From Caprella mutica (taxonomy: Eukaryota; Arthropoda; Malacostraca; Amphipoda; Caprellidae), in the NCBI GenBank assembly GCA_947561585.1, contig CANNZV010001845.1, forward strand, positions 23,412 through 87,411: a stretch of 64,000 nucleotides of DNA, read 5' to 3'. Numbering within the stretch: the stretch's first letter is position 1; every line of letters starts with the position of its first letter. The notes below the pieces were generated by a model. The model made no database searches. It worked only from the letters and a program-made list of their open reading frames with translations, and had not been told where the DNA came from. A program made the position numbers and the translations under genes. This document shows positions 24,673-35,030 of the stretch, piece by piece.

Positions 24673-25416
24673 AAGGTTTTATCTTTTGTTTAGGTTTTGA
24701 CTATTTCTTTTTCTTTTAATTTAATTACCTTCAACGATTATCTGTTAGATTATAGTGTAGTTGCTTTCATACTTCTATCTATAATAATATCATATGTGCT
24801 AGTTTAAATGACTATTTAAATTTATCTGAATTCGGGTAACTTCTCTGAACATCTTTTCAATATGTACTTTTTCAGTATTTTTTACACGTTATTACTAGTT
24901 TTCATCAAAGTTTAATTGTTTCAAGTAAACATCTAATATTCAAAAATAATGAACATGTCCAATTATATATAATCAACTTATAATTATTTGATAATACCCA
25001 TTTACAAATAGTTTTATATCAAATATTTTGAATCATTTTCTTTTTATTCACTAATGATCTCTATACATTGACACCGATTCAATTAAAAGAAACTCTTAAC
25101 CAGTGTGTGTATTATGTAATAATCTTCCTAAATTAAGATTAGAAGTTTCTTTTCAGTTCACATTTTTGAACAAGGAACTTTTATCATCACTGTGTGGTGT
25201 ACCGAATGTGGTACAATTAGAAGGATATAAAAACTTGAACTTAATATGTAATTTCACCATAATTGTCACTATTTTTTATGATAGATAGAGAAAGGACATA
25301 ACTGGACGATTCCATCTGATTTATTTTGAAGATAATATTCTTTCTGAAATGAGATTTTAATCTCATTTGTTTCATATTTTATGATTTGATACAAATAAAA
25401 ACATTTTTTTTATTAC
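24673..25416. other. Unannotated stretch
   Basis: AT-rich, no feature recognised. A 61-codon frame at 25103-25288 has no support. Confidence 0.45.
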
Positions 25417-25613
25417 AGTGAGGGGTTAAAACAGTCATCCTTTGATATATTAAGTAATGTGAACAGCGGGTGAATGGTTAAAACAATCATCATTTGTTGC
25501 TAATAATACGCACAGTGAAGGGTTAAAACAACCATCTTTTGTTGCTTATAATGCGCACAGTGAAGGGTTAAAACAACCATCATTTGTTGCTTATAATATG
25601 TGCACAGTGCAGC
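25417..25613 (+). repeat. 45-bp tandem repeat, about 4 copies
   Basis: Units contain CACAGTGAAGGGTTAAAACA and ACCATCATTTGTTGCTTATA. The first unit is the most diverged. Confidence 0.8.
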
Positions 25614-25869
25614 GAAGTATTTAATTTGATTTTCTCTCACATTCAGAAATGAAAATTACAAAACAAAAATCTTAAGAAAAAAGGACATGAAAATTGTCCC
25701 ATCAATACAAAATACGGACTGATAAATCCTTTTACATAAAATTTTTTTTCTTTCGGTGATTTTCTGAAAAAAAATCTTTATTATATATTATCGTATTATA
25801 ACTGTAAATTTCATATCATTTCTATTGTTTGAGGAACAAATATGATCGAAAGTATATTGTTGTACTTTT

Positions 25870-28640
25870 GAGAAATATAAAAATGATCGACAATTTCAAA
25901 GAAAGTAATTATATACCCACAGTTTCTCCTACCTTATGAATACATTTACTTTGCAAGTATTTTCCTCAAGTGTTCCATGTCTTTCAACAAAAAAATTCCA
26001 TTATGATAAGAAGTGAGAAGTGATGAATGATTATTCTATTCACAGTAAAGTTTCTGCAGGACTATTCATTTTTTACTATCCTGTAAAATAAGTCTTTTAA
26101 CAATTGAATATTCTTGTCTGAAACCGTTCATTGAATTCGATCTGAGAGATTATTATGGTGGGGCTATAGAAGATTATAAGGGGACACCAATAAACATTCT
26201 CCTGCCAAATCATAATTTTTGTAAGTAACTAAAAAGTAAATAAAAAGTAAAACGAAAAATAATTTCATTTTTTTACATACAAATAATAGCTACTTTAAAA
26301 TTTTGGATCCTTATAACTATTGGGATAACTCCATTACATATTTTTTCTAATACATTGATTCTTATTCTTATCTGAAATATAATTATAAAGGATTAATATA
26401 GAGTTTTAGTTTATAAATGAAATTAATCCGATTCCAATTATTTTTTCTCGGATTTCACGATGAATTTTGTGATCTTTGAAATAACGATTAAATTGAGGTA
26501 AAAAGTAGAGTTCAGTCAACATGTTGAATCTCTAGTGCACGTTTATACGGTGGAGAAAATGAAAGGTGAATTTTATATTTGGTAAACTGTGAAATGGAAA
26601 GGGACTTGATGAACATGGAACAGTTTGTTGATGTTTGGATGAGAGAGAGTGGGAGTGAGTGGAATTTGAAAGTGGGATGAGAGTGAAAGAGTGGAATTTA
26701 AGAATGTGATGAGAAAGAAGAATCGGATTTAGGAATAGGATGGAAAGTAATTGCGGAATCAAATTATTTACGATTGTAACCGTACTGGCTGCAACTGTAC
26801 TCAAACATATAAAATGTGTTGTTGTTTTTCAATATACAATATTTTCTCGAACAAAAACTACAAATTCCAATTTGAAAATCAATTTACATTTAATTACTTT
26901 TTCTAAAACAATCTAAATCCTATCGCAATCCTGAAGTTCATCAAAGAGTTTCCTTTGAAGGAAAGTGATTCACATTCTGTCACCAAAGAGACATTTTATA
27001 ACTTTGTCAAACTGAGATTCCAAGAGAGTTTGAACTGAAAATTCATACCCTGGGGTGGCAGCTATTGGGGGATGGGGTGGGGGTTCTGCCCACCGTACCA
27101 AAGGATGAAGGGGAAGGGTGAAAGAAGATTTTGTCCTTCTCTTCAAAGAATTGGTCAATTTTTCCTTTAGGAACAAGATGGAAACCAATAATGGCTTTAC
27201 AGATAGATTGATTTATTAAGAATGGTGCCTATATGTCTTGTGTCTGAAAGGGAGTTATGGTTATCTATTGCCCCAATGTTAAGTCAATGTGATATATAAA
27301 ACTAAATCAATTAATTAATAATCTTCATAGGTGAGAATCACAAGTCATTTCACAATGAAAATAGATAAATTTGATAACAGTATTTATAATATCTTTCTTA
27401 AGAATTCATTTTTAAATTAATCTCAAATGATTTGTTGCCGAAAATGTCAATAGAATCTTTCAGTGCGAACAGAAAATGACTCTTTTTGGTACGCTTCAAG
27501 TTTCGGAAGGTTCTACATTTCTGATCGCACAATAAAAATGTTTCTTTATTATTATTTAAATTCGTTATTTTATTGATATCCATGATACCGGTGGGTATAA
27601 TGGATACACATTATAACAATCATTTTTTTGTAAATAATTATTTCTCATAAGATTGGTAATATGGGACTGATCGAAAATTCGAAACTTACCCTAAAATTCC
27701 CGTCGACATTCAAGTTATAAATTCGAGTGTGAGATATGAAGTTCACATCTCTTCACTGAATAAATTAGTAGAATAATATCCTAGCATGTTAATTTAATAA
27801 AATGAATGGTGATGACATTTAACTTGGTGTAGCTGCTTATTAAGATAGAGAAGAGGAATAATATTATTAACTCTTTGATAATTTGTAATTATTTCAAAGT
27901 AAATCATTTAAAACTTTATATATTCATTAAAATATAGCTCATTTTCTATATCCATCAATAATTTTCAATAAAATAAACTTCGTACTATCGGATTTTGGAA
28001 TCACAAAGTTTTCAATAATCCACCTATTGATTTTCGAAAGAAATCTTTTAGTTCGAAGATGGAGTCTCTGGTTTGAAATTTTTATAATGTATGAGTGTAT
28101 TTACTTTTAATTATTAAATCACAGAGGTTTAATTCTGGATTTGGTAATACAGATACAAATTGATATTGGTGGGGCCATAGAAGAATAAGGGTGCACTCAA
28201 CGTAATATTATTATATGGCCCCACCTTACACTTCTCGTTAAGTCACCATAATTTCCTCAATATGCTTTACCTTGAATTTTAATTGGTCTCTTTGATTTTT
28301 CATCATTTGATAAATTAAGATATAATATTTTTCTTCTTTTATATCGAAATTGTAGGAGATATTATTGACTCTACCCTAAATTTATATAAATGATATTATA
28401 CTCTTTTTGTCCAAAAAGAATGTATTTTCAAGCAAGTTGTGGCTCTGATTTAGACACAAAAACTTATTTACTCTTTTCGCCTGTTATCCCTCAGGCAAAA
28501 TTAAACCTGAGTTAAGTTTATACATTTTCTAATTGAAAAATGAAAGGTTGCTTTGAGTTTTAAATCTTGGAAAACATGTCAGAAACTTGATCACGAAAGC
28601 TTTAAAGAGTATTAAAAGACTGAAGAAGATATATTGGAGA
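25870..28640 (+). repeat. Segmental duplication B, copy 2 (B2)
   Basis: The most compact of the three B copies and the empty-site reference for insertions in B1 and B3. Around 26630-26760 one strand is strongly purine-rich (GAGTGGAATTT words), mirrored as pyrimidine in B1. Short open frames here (26532-26804, 26970-27188, 27398-27583) are not conserved in the other copies. Confidence 0.8.
27492..27691. mobile_element. TA-flanked MITE, 200 bp
   Basis: Left end CGCTTCAAGTTTCGGAAGG, right end (inverted) GGGTAAGTTTCGAATTTTCG, with TA at 27490-27491 and 27692-27693. The same insertion is recognisable in B1 and, split by a 2.7-kb insertion, in B3. Confidence 0.6.
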
Positions 28641-28689
28641 CGATTATTTTAATATATAAGGAATAAAGGTAATTTAGGTGATTGCCAAT

Positions 28690-29125
28690 AACATTGTATC
28701 ATGCTTAAAGGCTAACATCCATCTCCTTGAATCTCCTTACTAAAATTCTACCAATAAAGTTTTAACGACAAGTGCCACGTATTTTGGAACGCTTTGATTA
28801 TCACATTTTCAAATCTCGTAAATCTACGGACTCTGCACCACTTATTCTGACACCATAGAGTTTGTCGACTAGAATGGGTTTTGAAGTGCTGTATACGGTG
28901 CAAAATGCAGTGGGGCTTGAATGCAGTAAATTGGTGTTCAAACAGAGTCTCTTTGGTTGCATAGCAAACTTCATGCGCTCTGATTTTGTGAAATCCCTAG
29001 AATACCTCAGACAGAATATAGTACGCCATGAAATGATCAGTTGTTTGTACTTTCAGAAAAGTATTCCTAAGTTAGAGAGAAGTATTCAAACTGTATGGAA
29101 CTTATATTGGGGAATTTATGGAGAT
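28690..29125. repeat. Strongly conserved duplicated module C, copy 1
   Basis: Matches 61340-61760. From about 28795 to 29090 the two copies look clearly more similar than their flanks (shared ACGGACTCTGCACCAC, TTTGTCGACTAGAATGGGTT, CAAACTTCATGCGCTCTGAT). A 90-codon plus frame (28862-29134) is broken by two stops in copy 2. On the minus strand a frame containing HKIRAHEVCYATKETLFEHQ is open in both copies over about 70 codons, but differences fall freely on codon positions. Origin unknown; possibly an old gene or element fragment. Confidence 0.5.
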
Positions 29126-29439
29126 AGGAAATAATAATTGTTATTTTGGGATTATAATTGTTATAGGGAAATTAAAATTATTCAATGATGTAATTTAACA
29201 AATAACAAGTAGAAGTTTTTGTCAAAACACTCTTCATAACCATTTCATTTAATTATTAGGTTTGAGAATAGAAAAATAATAGTTATCTAATTAAAAATAA
29301 ATACCGGGAGATAGTTGTACAAGTTCCAGGCCTTTGCGTCAAGAATTTATAACGATAACAGAAATGTTTTGGAATTCATCAACATTCATGATTGGAACAT
29401 TAAATGGAAATTGGAATGGGAAGATATTTCCCCAGGGAT
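29126..29439. other. Unannotated stretch
   Basis: AT-rich, nothing recognised. Confidence 0.4.
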
Positions 29440-29970
29440 TCTATCTTGATATTGTTTGTTGTGAAAGGAGGAAAGAGAGGCTGCATCACATGGGCCTCGA
29501 ACTGTCGTAATTTGTATTATGTATTGTCGTTATTATCTTTACCATGTTACCATTTTTTCTAAACGCTACTTGCAGTTTTAGAGGATAGCGCTCGGCTTAT
29601 ACTCTTCAACTATTAGATTTTATATTTTTGGGTCAGGTAGGCTCGTTGGCTTCATTTACTATTACCTCCTCATTTTCCTCATCGATTCTTGGGTTAAATG
29701 GGCTCAGAGGCTTCCTTTACTATCACCTCTTCGTTTTCCTCATAGATTTTTGGGTTAAATGGGGTCGTAGGCTTCTTTCACTATCACCTCTTCGGTTTCT
29801 TCTTCCATCCGTGATTGCAGCCACAAGTGCCTGTGTCTTTTAGTGACATTTGCAGAGTTGCTTTACGGCATCCATGAACACTGTTATTGAATTGTGGCAG
29901 TTGATATTGGTTATTGTGCTACATTACTTTTTGACATTTTGTCACAGTCTATTGTTGGTATTTCACATTT
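29440..29970 (-). repeat. Dispersed repeat with decayed coding frame (copy 2)
   Basis: Homologous to 32290-32690 (shared TACCATGTT, AACGCTACTTGCAGTTTT, TTCTTCCATCC.). On the minus strand it carries HRHLWLQSRMEEETEEVIVK, in the same frame as the patch at 127-210. The acidic part is tandemly repeated at 29628-29810 in three 61-bp units reading EENEEVIVKEASEPI-like. The 61-bp period shifts the frame, so the array is no longer one ORF. Confidence 0.55.
29628..29810 (+). repeat. 61-bp tandem repeat, 3 copies
   Basis: Unit starts (TTGGGT) fall at 29628, 29689 and 29750. Each unit contains CTTTACTATCACCTC and TTTTCCTCAT.GATT. Confidence 0.8.
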
Positions 29971-30083
29971 GACGTCTCAATACAGCCTTTAGTTCCAAAT
30001 CAGATGTTAAATTCTACCTGTGCTGATTACATAATTTTTCTTGGTAAAATTAAGGATTCAAAGTTATATTCAAGTTTTGATAA

Positions 30084-30275
30084 TTAAGATAGTAGATAGT
30101 TTTGATGATTAAATTAATAGATAGTTTTGATGATTTAAATAATAGATAGTTTTGTTAATTAAATAATAGATAGTTTTGTTAATTGAAATAATAGATAGTT
30201 TTGTTAATTGAAATAATAGATAGTTTTGTTAATTGAAATAATAGATAGTTTTGTTAATTGAAATAATAGATTGAT
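30084..30275 (+). repeat. 25-bp tandem repeat, about 7-8 copies
   Basis: Units of AAATAATAGATAGTTTTGTT plus AATTG. The first units are diverged and the last four nearly perfect. Confidence 0.85.
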
Positions 30276-30650
30276 AGTTTCAATGAAATCGTAATAATTC
30301 ATATAATGTATTATACGTTTTCATTCAACCGAGAGGAGAACATTTCTTGATTCAATACAGAATAATTAATTGAAAAATCTCTGTTTGATTCTCCAATACA
30401 TTAATATAAGCTTTGAAAGTTAAATTCTTATAATTCTACGATCCACGAAGTCCAAGGGAAAAAGTTTGCGATAACCAAAGATTTTTTAATTTATTTAACT
30501 TATTGTTTAGATGCATAACTAAATGTACAATTATTTAAATAGGACTAACAGTAGAACTAAAATGTTAAATGAAGTGAAATAAATTGTGTAAACTATTATA
30601 AATTGATATTTAGATTTCATTTTACATCAGTACATAGAATGAAATGAAAG

Positions 30651-31082
30651 TCCTAACATTATGAGTATATCAAGTCCTAACATCATGAGTATTTCAAGTC
30701 CTAACATCATGAGTATTTCAAGTCCTAACATTATGAGTATATCAAGTCCTAACATCATGAGTATTTCAAGTCCTAACATTATGAGTATATCAAGTCCTAA
30801 CATCATGAGTATTTCAAGTCCTAACATTATGAGTATATCAAGTCCTAACATTATGAGTATTTCAAGTCCTATCATTATGAGTATTTCAAGTCATAACATT
30901 ATGAGTATTTCAATTCCTAACATCATGAGTATTTCAAGTCCTAACATTATGAGTATTTCAAGTCCTAACATTATGAGTATTTCAAGTCCTAACATTATGA
31001 GTATTTCAAGTCCTAACATTATGAGTATTTCAAGTCCTAACATTATGAGTATTTCAAGTCCTAACATTATGAGTATTTCAAA
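30651..31082 (+). repeat. 24-bp satellite, 18 copies (left arm)
   Basis: Exactly 432 bp of TCCTAACATTATGAGTATTT plus CAAG. The first eight units tend to alternate (CATTATGAGTATAT, CATCATGAGTATTT), giving a 48-bp higher-order unit. The period is a multiple of three, so both strands stay open (MSISSPNI and MLGLEILM repeats). This is not evidence of a gene. Confidence 0.9.
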
Positions 31083-31235
31083 TTCTTTTGTTTGATGTCA
31101 AGCCTGAAATCGCGAGGCGTTTTTGCGCAATCGTCTGGAAAACAAACACAAACTTTTTATTTGTTCTTGTCAAGAGTAGGAATTATTCCTGAGAGTTTTG
31201 GGAATAGAGACACTACTTTTTATTACAAAATGAAC

Positions 31236-31389
31236 TGAACTACAGTGTGCCTAGTTTTGAACTACAGTGTGTCTAGTTTTGAACTACAGTGTGCCTAGTT
31301 TTGAACTACAGTGTGCCTAGTTTTGAACTACAGTGTACCTAGTTTTGAACTACAGTGTGCCTAGTTTTGAACTACAGTGTGCCTAGTTA
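31236..31389 (+). repeat. 22-bp tandem repeat, 7 copies
   Basis: Units of TGAACTACAGTGTGCCTAGT plus TT, nearly perfect. It lies just inside the left foldback arm and is not mirrored on the right. Confidence 0.9.
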
Positions 31390-31585
31390 ATTTCGAAGTA
31401 TGTATTTTTATTCATCTGTTGATTAATTACAGCAATATCAGCTATCTAGTTGAATATAAATTTACTATTATAAGCACGAAATGTAATTATTTAGTGAATT
31501 GTTTATAATGTTCGTTTCAATTTTCAGAAACACTGTCCAGACCCGATTTCAAACCAGTTAATAAAACCATTGGAATATCCCTATT

Positions 31586-31728
31586 GAATTCTGGCGATTG
31601 GGATGGACATAGAGGAAGGGGCATACGCTCCCACACCTGAGCACGGTCATGAGCCTCTATAGAATTCTGGCGATTGGGATGGACATAGAAGGGGCATACG
31701 CTCCCACACCTAAGCACGGTCATGAGCC
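31586..31728 (+). repeat. 76-bp direct duplication
   Basis: Two copies begin GAATTCTGGCGATTGGGATG, at 31586 and 31662, and run to CACGGTCATGAGCC. A 68-codon minus frame (31517-31723) is a by-product. Confidence 0.85.
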
Positions 31729-31757
31729 CCCCTGATCACGAGCCCCCCCTCCCCCCA

Positions 31758-32021
31758 GGTCATGAGCCCCCCTGGTCACGAGCCCCCCCCCCCTCCCTGT
31801 TGTTTAATCCTTATTCACATAGTTAAACAAATGAAGAACTATGTACTTGGATAGAAATAACTGAGAGTTGCTAATGTAGTTTCAGTAGTTTGTTGTACTG
31901 CACACTCAATGATTGATTAATGACCTGGAAGGGGGGTCAGGGGGATTAAATAATATAGGTAAATAAATAAGGATTAAAAAATAGATGGCTCGTAATCGAG
32001 GGGGGGGGGGTGCTTATGACC
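31758..32021. mobile_element. Family A element with inverted ends, copy 3
   Basis: Left end GGTCATGAGCCCCCCTGGTC, right end (inverted) GGTCATAAGCACCCCC. Both continue inward to TTTAATCCTTATT. Copy 2 at 2176-2400 shares the left end and interior but lacks the inverted right end. The poly-C tracts are part of the termini. Confidence 0.6.
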
Positions 32022-32289
32022 TACACCCCCGAGGAACGCGTTATCAAAGTTGGCGCCCTAATCTCTTACTCTTCTCCCAATTTATATTTGTAAGTATGGT
32101 TACATTTTTTATTATTAGTAACAAGTGGTACTCGTTTTACAAACTTTGACAATCAGTTAGACAGGAAAAATATATAAGTAAGATTTACAATGTATAGCTT
32201 TAGTTTGCTTACCAATAAATAAATTTAAAGCTATCTACTTCACTTTTATAACCTCACCACTACTCTTTACAGTCTATTATATCGTAAAT

Positions 32290-32690
32290 GGAAAAGGAGA
32301 TGGTGTCCCTTCAGCCCTGAACTGTTGTAGCTAATTTGGAATGTATTATTTTACCATGTTTATTTTTATTAACGCTACTTGCAGTTTTGGAGAATAGCGC
32401 AAAGTTATATTCATCAACTGCGAGGTCTTAGATTTTTGTATTAGGAAGTCTTCATATCCCATCATCTCCTTCTTCCATCCACCATCGCCACAGGTGCTTG
32501 TGACTTTTTTCGTCACAATCCTTGGTAAGTGACAGCATTCACGGAGAAGCTTTTTTGTCCATTCATTAGTATTGTCACTGACGGGTGGCAGGTGACATTG
32601 TTTATAGAGCCACTTTTCTTTCTGACTGATTCTTCCAGTCCCTTTTATTTAATTTCCTTTTGATGTAGCTAAACGATATGGCCTTTTTTT
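32290..32690 (-). repeat. Dispersed repeat with decayed coding frame (copy 3)
   Basis: Homologous to 29440-29970. On the minus strand it reads CDEKSHKHLWRWWMEEGDD, aligned with CDEEGHKHRWLHSRMEEENE at the window start. It is followed by a stop. Confidence 0.5.
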
Positions 32691-32790
32691 CTGAAAATGA
32701 CATTTAACCCTTACTAAATAAATTTTTCCCTAACTTGAAACGTCAATCACATTAATTCAAATAGCTATTTAGACATCATGATCATTTTTT

Positions 32791-32947
32791 ACCCTCATGG
32801 TAGATATTGACTGGAATATTGCTGCCGAATAACGTCATATTCATAATATGAAGTATATATGCGTTAAACGCGTCATATTTTATAGTATGAATATGTGCGT
32901 TCATATTCAGCGCAGTATTGGCGCAGTCAATATCTGCCATGAGGGTA
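32791..32947. mobile_element. TA-flanked MITE, about 157 bp
   Basis: Nearly palindromic. CCCTCATGGTAGATATTGAC at the left and, inverted, CCCTCATGGCAGATATTGAC at the right, with TA on both sides. The 71-codon minus frame across it is a by-product. Confidence 0.7.
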
Positions 32948-32949
32948 TT

Positions 32950-33206
32950 TTTCTCTAGTGTTTCACGCGTGGCCACGGACGCTACGCGGTCGCGCATTAG
33001 TAGTTAGGACGCGCGTGTCTGCAGTTTAGGGTAGCGCCTCAGTGTAGTTCAGTGCAGTGGGGGGACGTAGAATGAGGTCCCCAAAAGCGGACAAAAATGC
33101 TCTGTCGCGGCCCTATCGCGGCCTTCTGCCTGCCATGATGCCGGCCCTGCGCGCCCCACCCGCTGCCCCTATCCTGCACCGAATTTTAACTGGGTACCAG
33201 CCTTAA
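32950..33206. other. GC-rich, CpG-rich island
   Basis: Markedly GC-rich against roughly 28-30% GC surroundings, with many CpG (GGACGCGCGTGTC, CTGTCGCGGCCCTATCGCGG). It contains a 44-codon plus frame from ATG 33072 to TAA 33204, proline/alanine-rich (LRAPPAAPILHRILTGYQP). It lies inside the foldback centre next to a MITE. Candidates are a captured foreign or host promoter fragment, or a transposon terminus. Not identified. Confidence 0.5.
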
Positions 33207-34109
33207 ATTATTAAATTAAATTTATTGTAAGAATATAAATTTATTATTATGGATTACAAGTTATTCCAAATTTACAACAGCTTAAGTTGAAATTAACAGT
33301 TTGATAAAGTTGTAATTATTTAATTAACATAATTTTATTAAAAACGCAAGAAAACTTATGAACTGTTTTGATAAATAAGTATCACGATCGGTTTTGCACT
33401 AATTCATAGTATTTCTCAATATAAATTTGATACATGAGTGGAAATTTTAGTTACAAAATGAACACATTGCATTCGTATTTCTTATTCAGCTGGTGTTATC
33501 TCTTGATTAATTCAAAGTTCATCTATAGTAAATTTGCTTAAAATGATAAATTATATGTATTATACAACGTATTAAGTTGCATAAATTAGATGTAAATGAC
33601 AACATTACATTCTAATTTTATATCCTGAGTATTCCTATTTAAATAATTATTTAGCTTTTAAGTTACATTTTTTCATTGATGTAAAAAATTTATTTATACC
33701 CACTACCATTAATATTTCTTCCTTTTTAATACTAATAACACATATCTTTATAATAAATTGTATTTTTTTCGTAAAAAAAAAGCAATAACTAATTATCTCT
33801 TGCCTTACTTCTATATTTTACTCAAATTTAAATTATGATATAATGAGATTATCTACACGATAAGGAAGAGAGAAATCATATAGGGGAATTTTTTGAGAGA
33901 AAACAAAGTCGGAAAATCATTACCGCCGATCGTTAGCTTTCGAAGATTAATTTTACATAATGTTAAATGTCATCTAATCTACAATGATTAAAATATATCC
34001 ATTCATATGTGATTTCAATATTACAATTTTAACATGAAATAATGAATAATATTTCCCCCTTGCAACTCAATCGGTATTTCAGCAAAAAAACTTCGTTCTC
34101 GTGTTCAAC
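33207..34109. other. Unannotated AT-rich centre of foldback
   Basis: No coding frame, terminal repeat or tandem repeat recognised. Confidence 0.45.
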
Positions 34110-34241
34110 ATCAATAACAGTATTTTTTATTCTCAAAACTATCGGGAATCATTCCTACTTTTGACAAATAAAAAGTTTGTGTTTGTTTTCAAATGACTGC
34201 GCAAGAACACCTCTTGATTTCACGCTTCCTTTCGATCAAAA

Positions 34242-35016
34242 GGACTTGAAATACTCATAATGTTAGGATTTGAAGTACTCATAATGTTAGGATTTGAAAT
34301 ACTCATGATGTTAGGATTTGAAATACTCATGATGTTAGGACTAGAAATACTCATGATGTTAGAACTGGAAATACTCATGATGTTAAGACTGGAAATACTT
34401 ATGATGTTAGGACTGGAAATACTCATGATGTTAGGACTGGAAATACTCATGATGTTAAGACTGGAAATACTTATGATGTTAGGACTGGAAATACTCATAA
34501 TGTTAGGACTGGAAATACTCATGATGTTAGGACTGGAAATACTCATGATGTTAGGACTGGAAATACTCATAATGTTAGGACAGGAAATACTCATGATGTT
34601 AGGACTGGAAATACTCATGATGTTAGGACTGGAAATACTTATGATGTTAGGACTTGAAATACTCATAATGTTAGGACTTGAAATACTCATGATGTTAGGA
34701 CTTGAAATACTCATAATGTTAGGACTTGAAATACTCATGATGTTAGGACTTGAAAAACTCATAATGTTAGGACTTGAAATACTCATGATGTTAGGACTTG
34801 AAATACTCATAATGTTAGGACTTGAAATACTCATGATGTTAGGACTTGAAATACTCATAATGTTAGGACTTGAAATACTCATGATGTTAGGACTTGAAAT
34901 ACTCATAATGTTAGGACTTGAAATACTCATAATGTTAGGACTTGAAATACTCATAATGTTTGGACTTGAAATACTCATTATGTTTGGACTTGAAATACTC
35001 AAATTGTTAGAACTTT
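34242..35016 (-). repeat. 24-bp satellite, about 32 copies (right arm)
   Basis: Inverse of the left-arm array: GAAATACTCATGATGTTAGG plus ACTT. There is a block with GGACTGG variants (about 34340-34640). It is followed by a regular alternation of CATAATG and CATGATG (34640-34920), a 48-bp higher-order unit. Long frames on both strands (252 and 260 codons) are period artefacts. Confidence 0.9.
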
Positions 35017-35030
35017 AAAATTTCCATTCA

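Larger units (their letters stand above)
30630..35030. mobile_element. 4.4-kb foldback element with 24-bp satellite arms
   Basis: The left arm (30630-31240) and right arm (34110-35030) are inverted. Each arm has an outer edge AGTACATAGAATGAAA-like, a 24-bp satellite, and a unique inner part shared in inverse (AAACAAACACAAACTTTTTA, GTAGGAAT.ATTCC). Long inverted repeats built of tandem units with a heterogeneous centre are typical of Foldback-type transposons. The centre holds smaller elements and relics but no transposase. Non-autonomous or internally replaced. Confidence 0.75.

Noticed and set aside
28862..29134. 90-codon ORF with ATG in module C
   Set aside because: Interrupted by two stops in the paralogue at 61500-61760, and differences fall freely across codon positions.
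30661..31095. 144-codon ORF of MSISSPNI repeats and its antisense partner
   Set aside because: Translation of a 24-bp satellite. The period is a multiple of three, so both strands stay open without selection.
34220..35018. 252- and 260-codon ORFs on opposite strands
   Set aside because: Same 24-bp satellite in inverse orientation; an artefact of the repeat.
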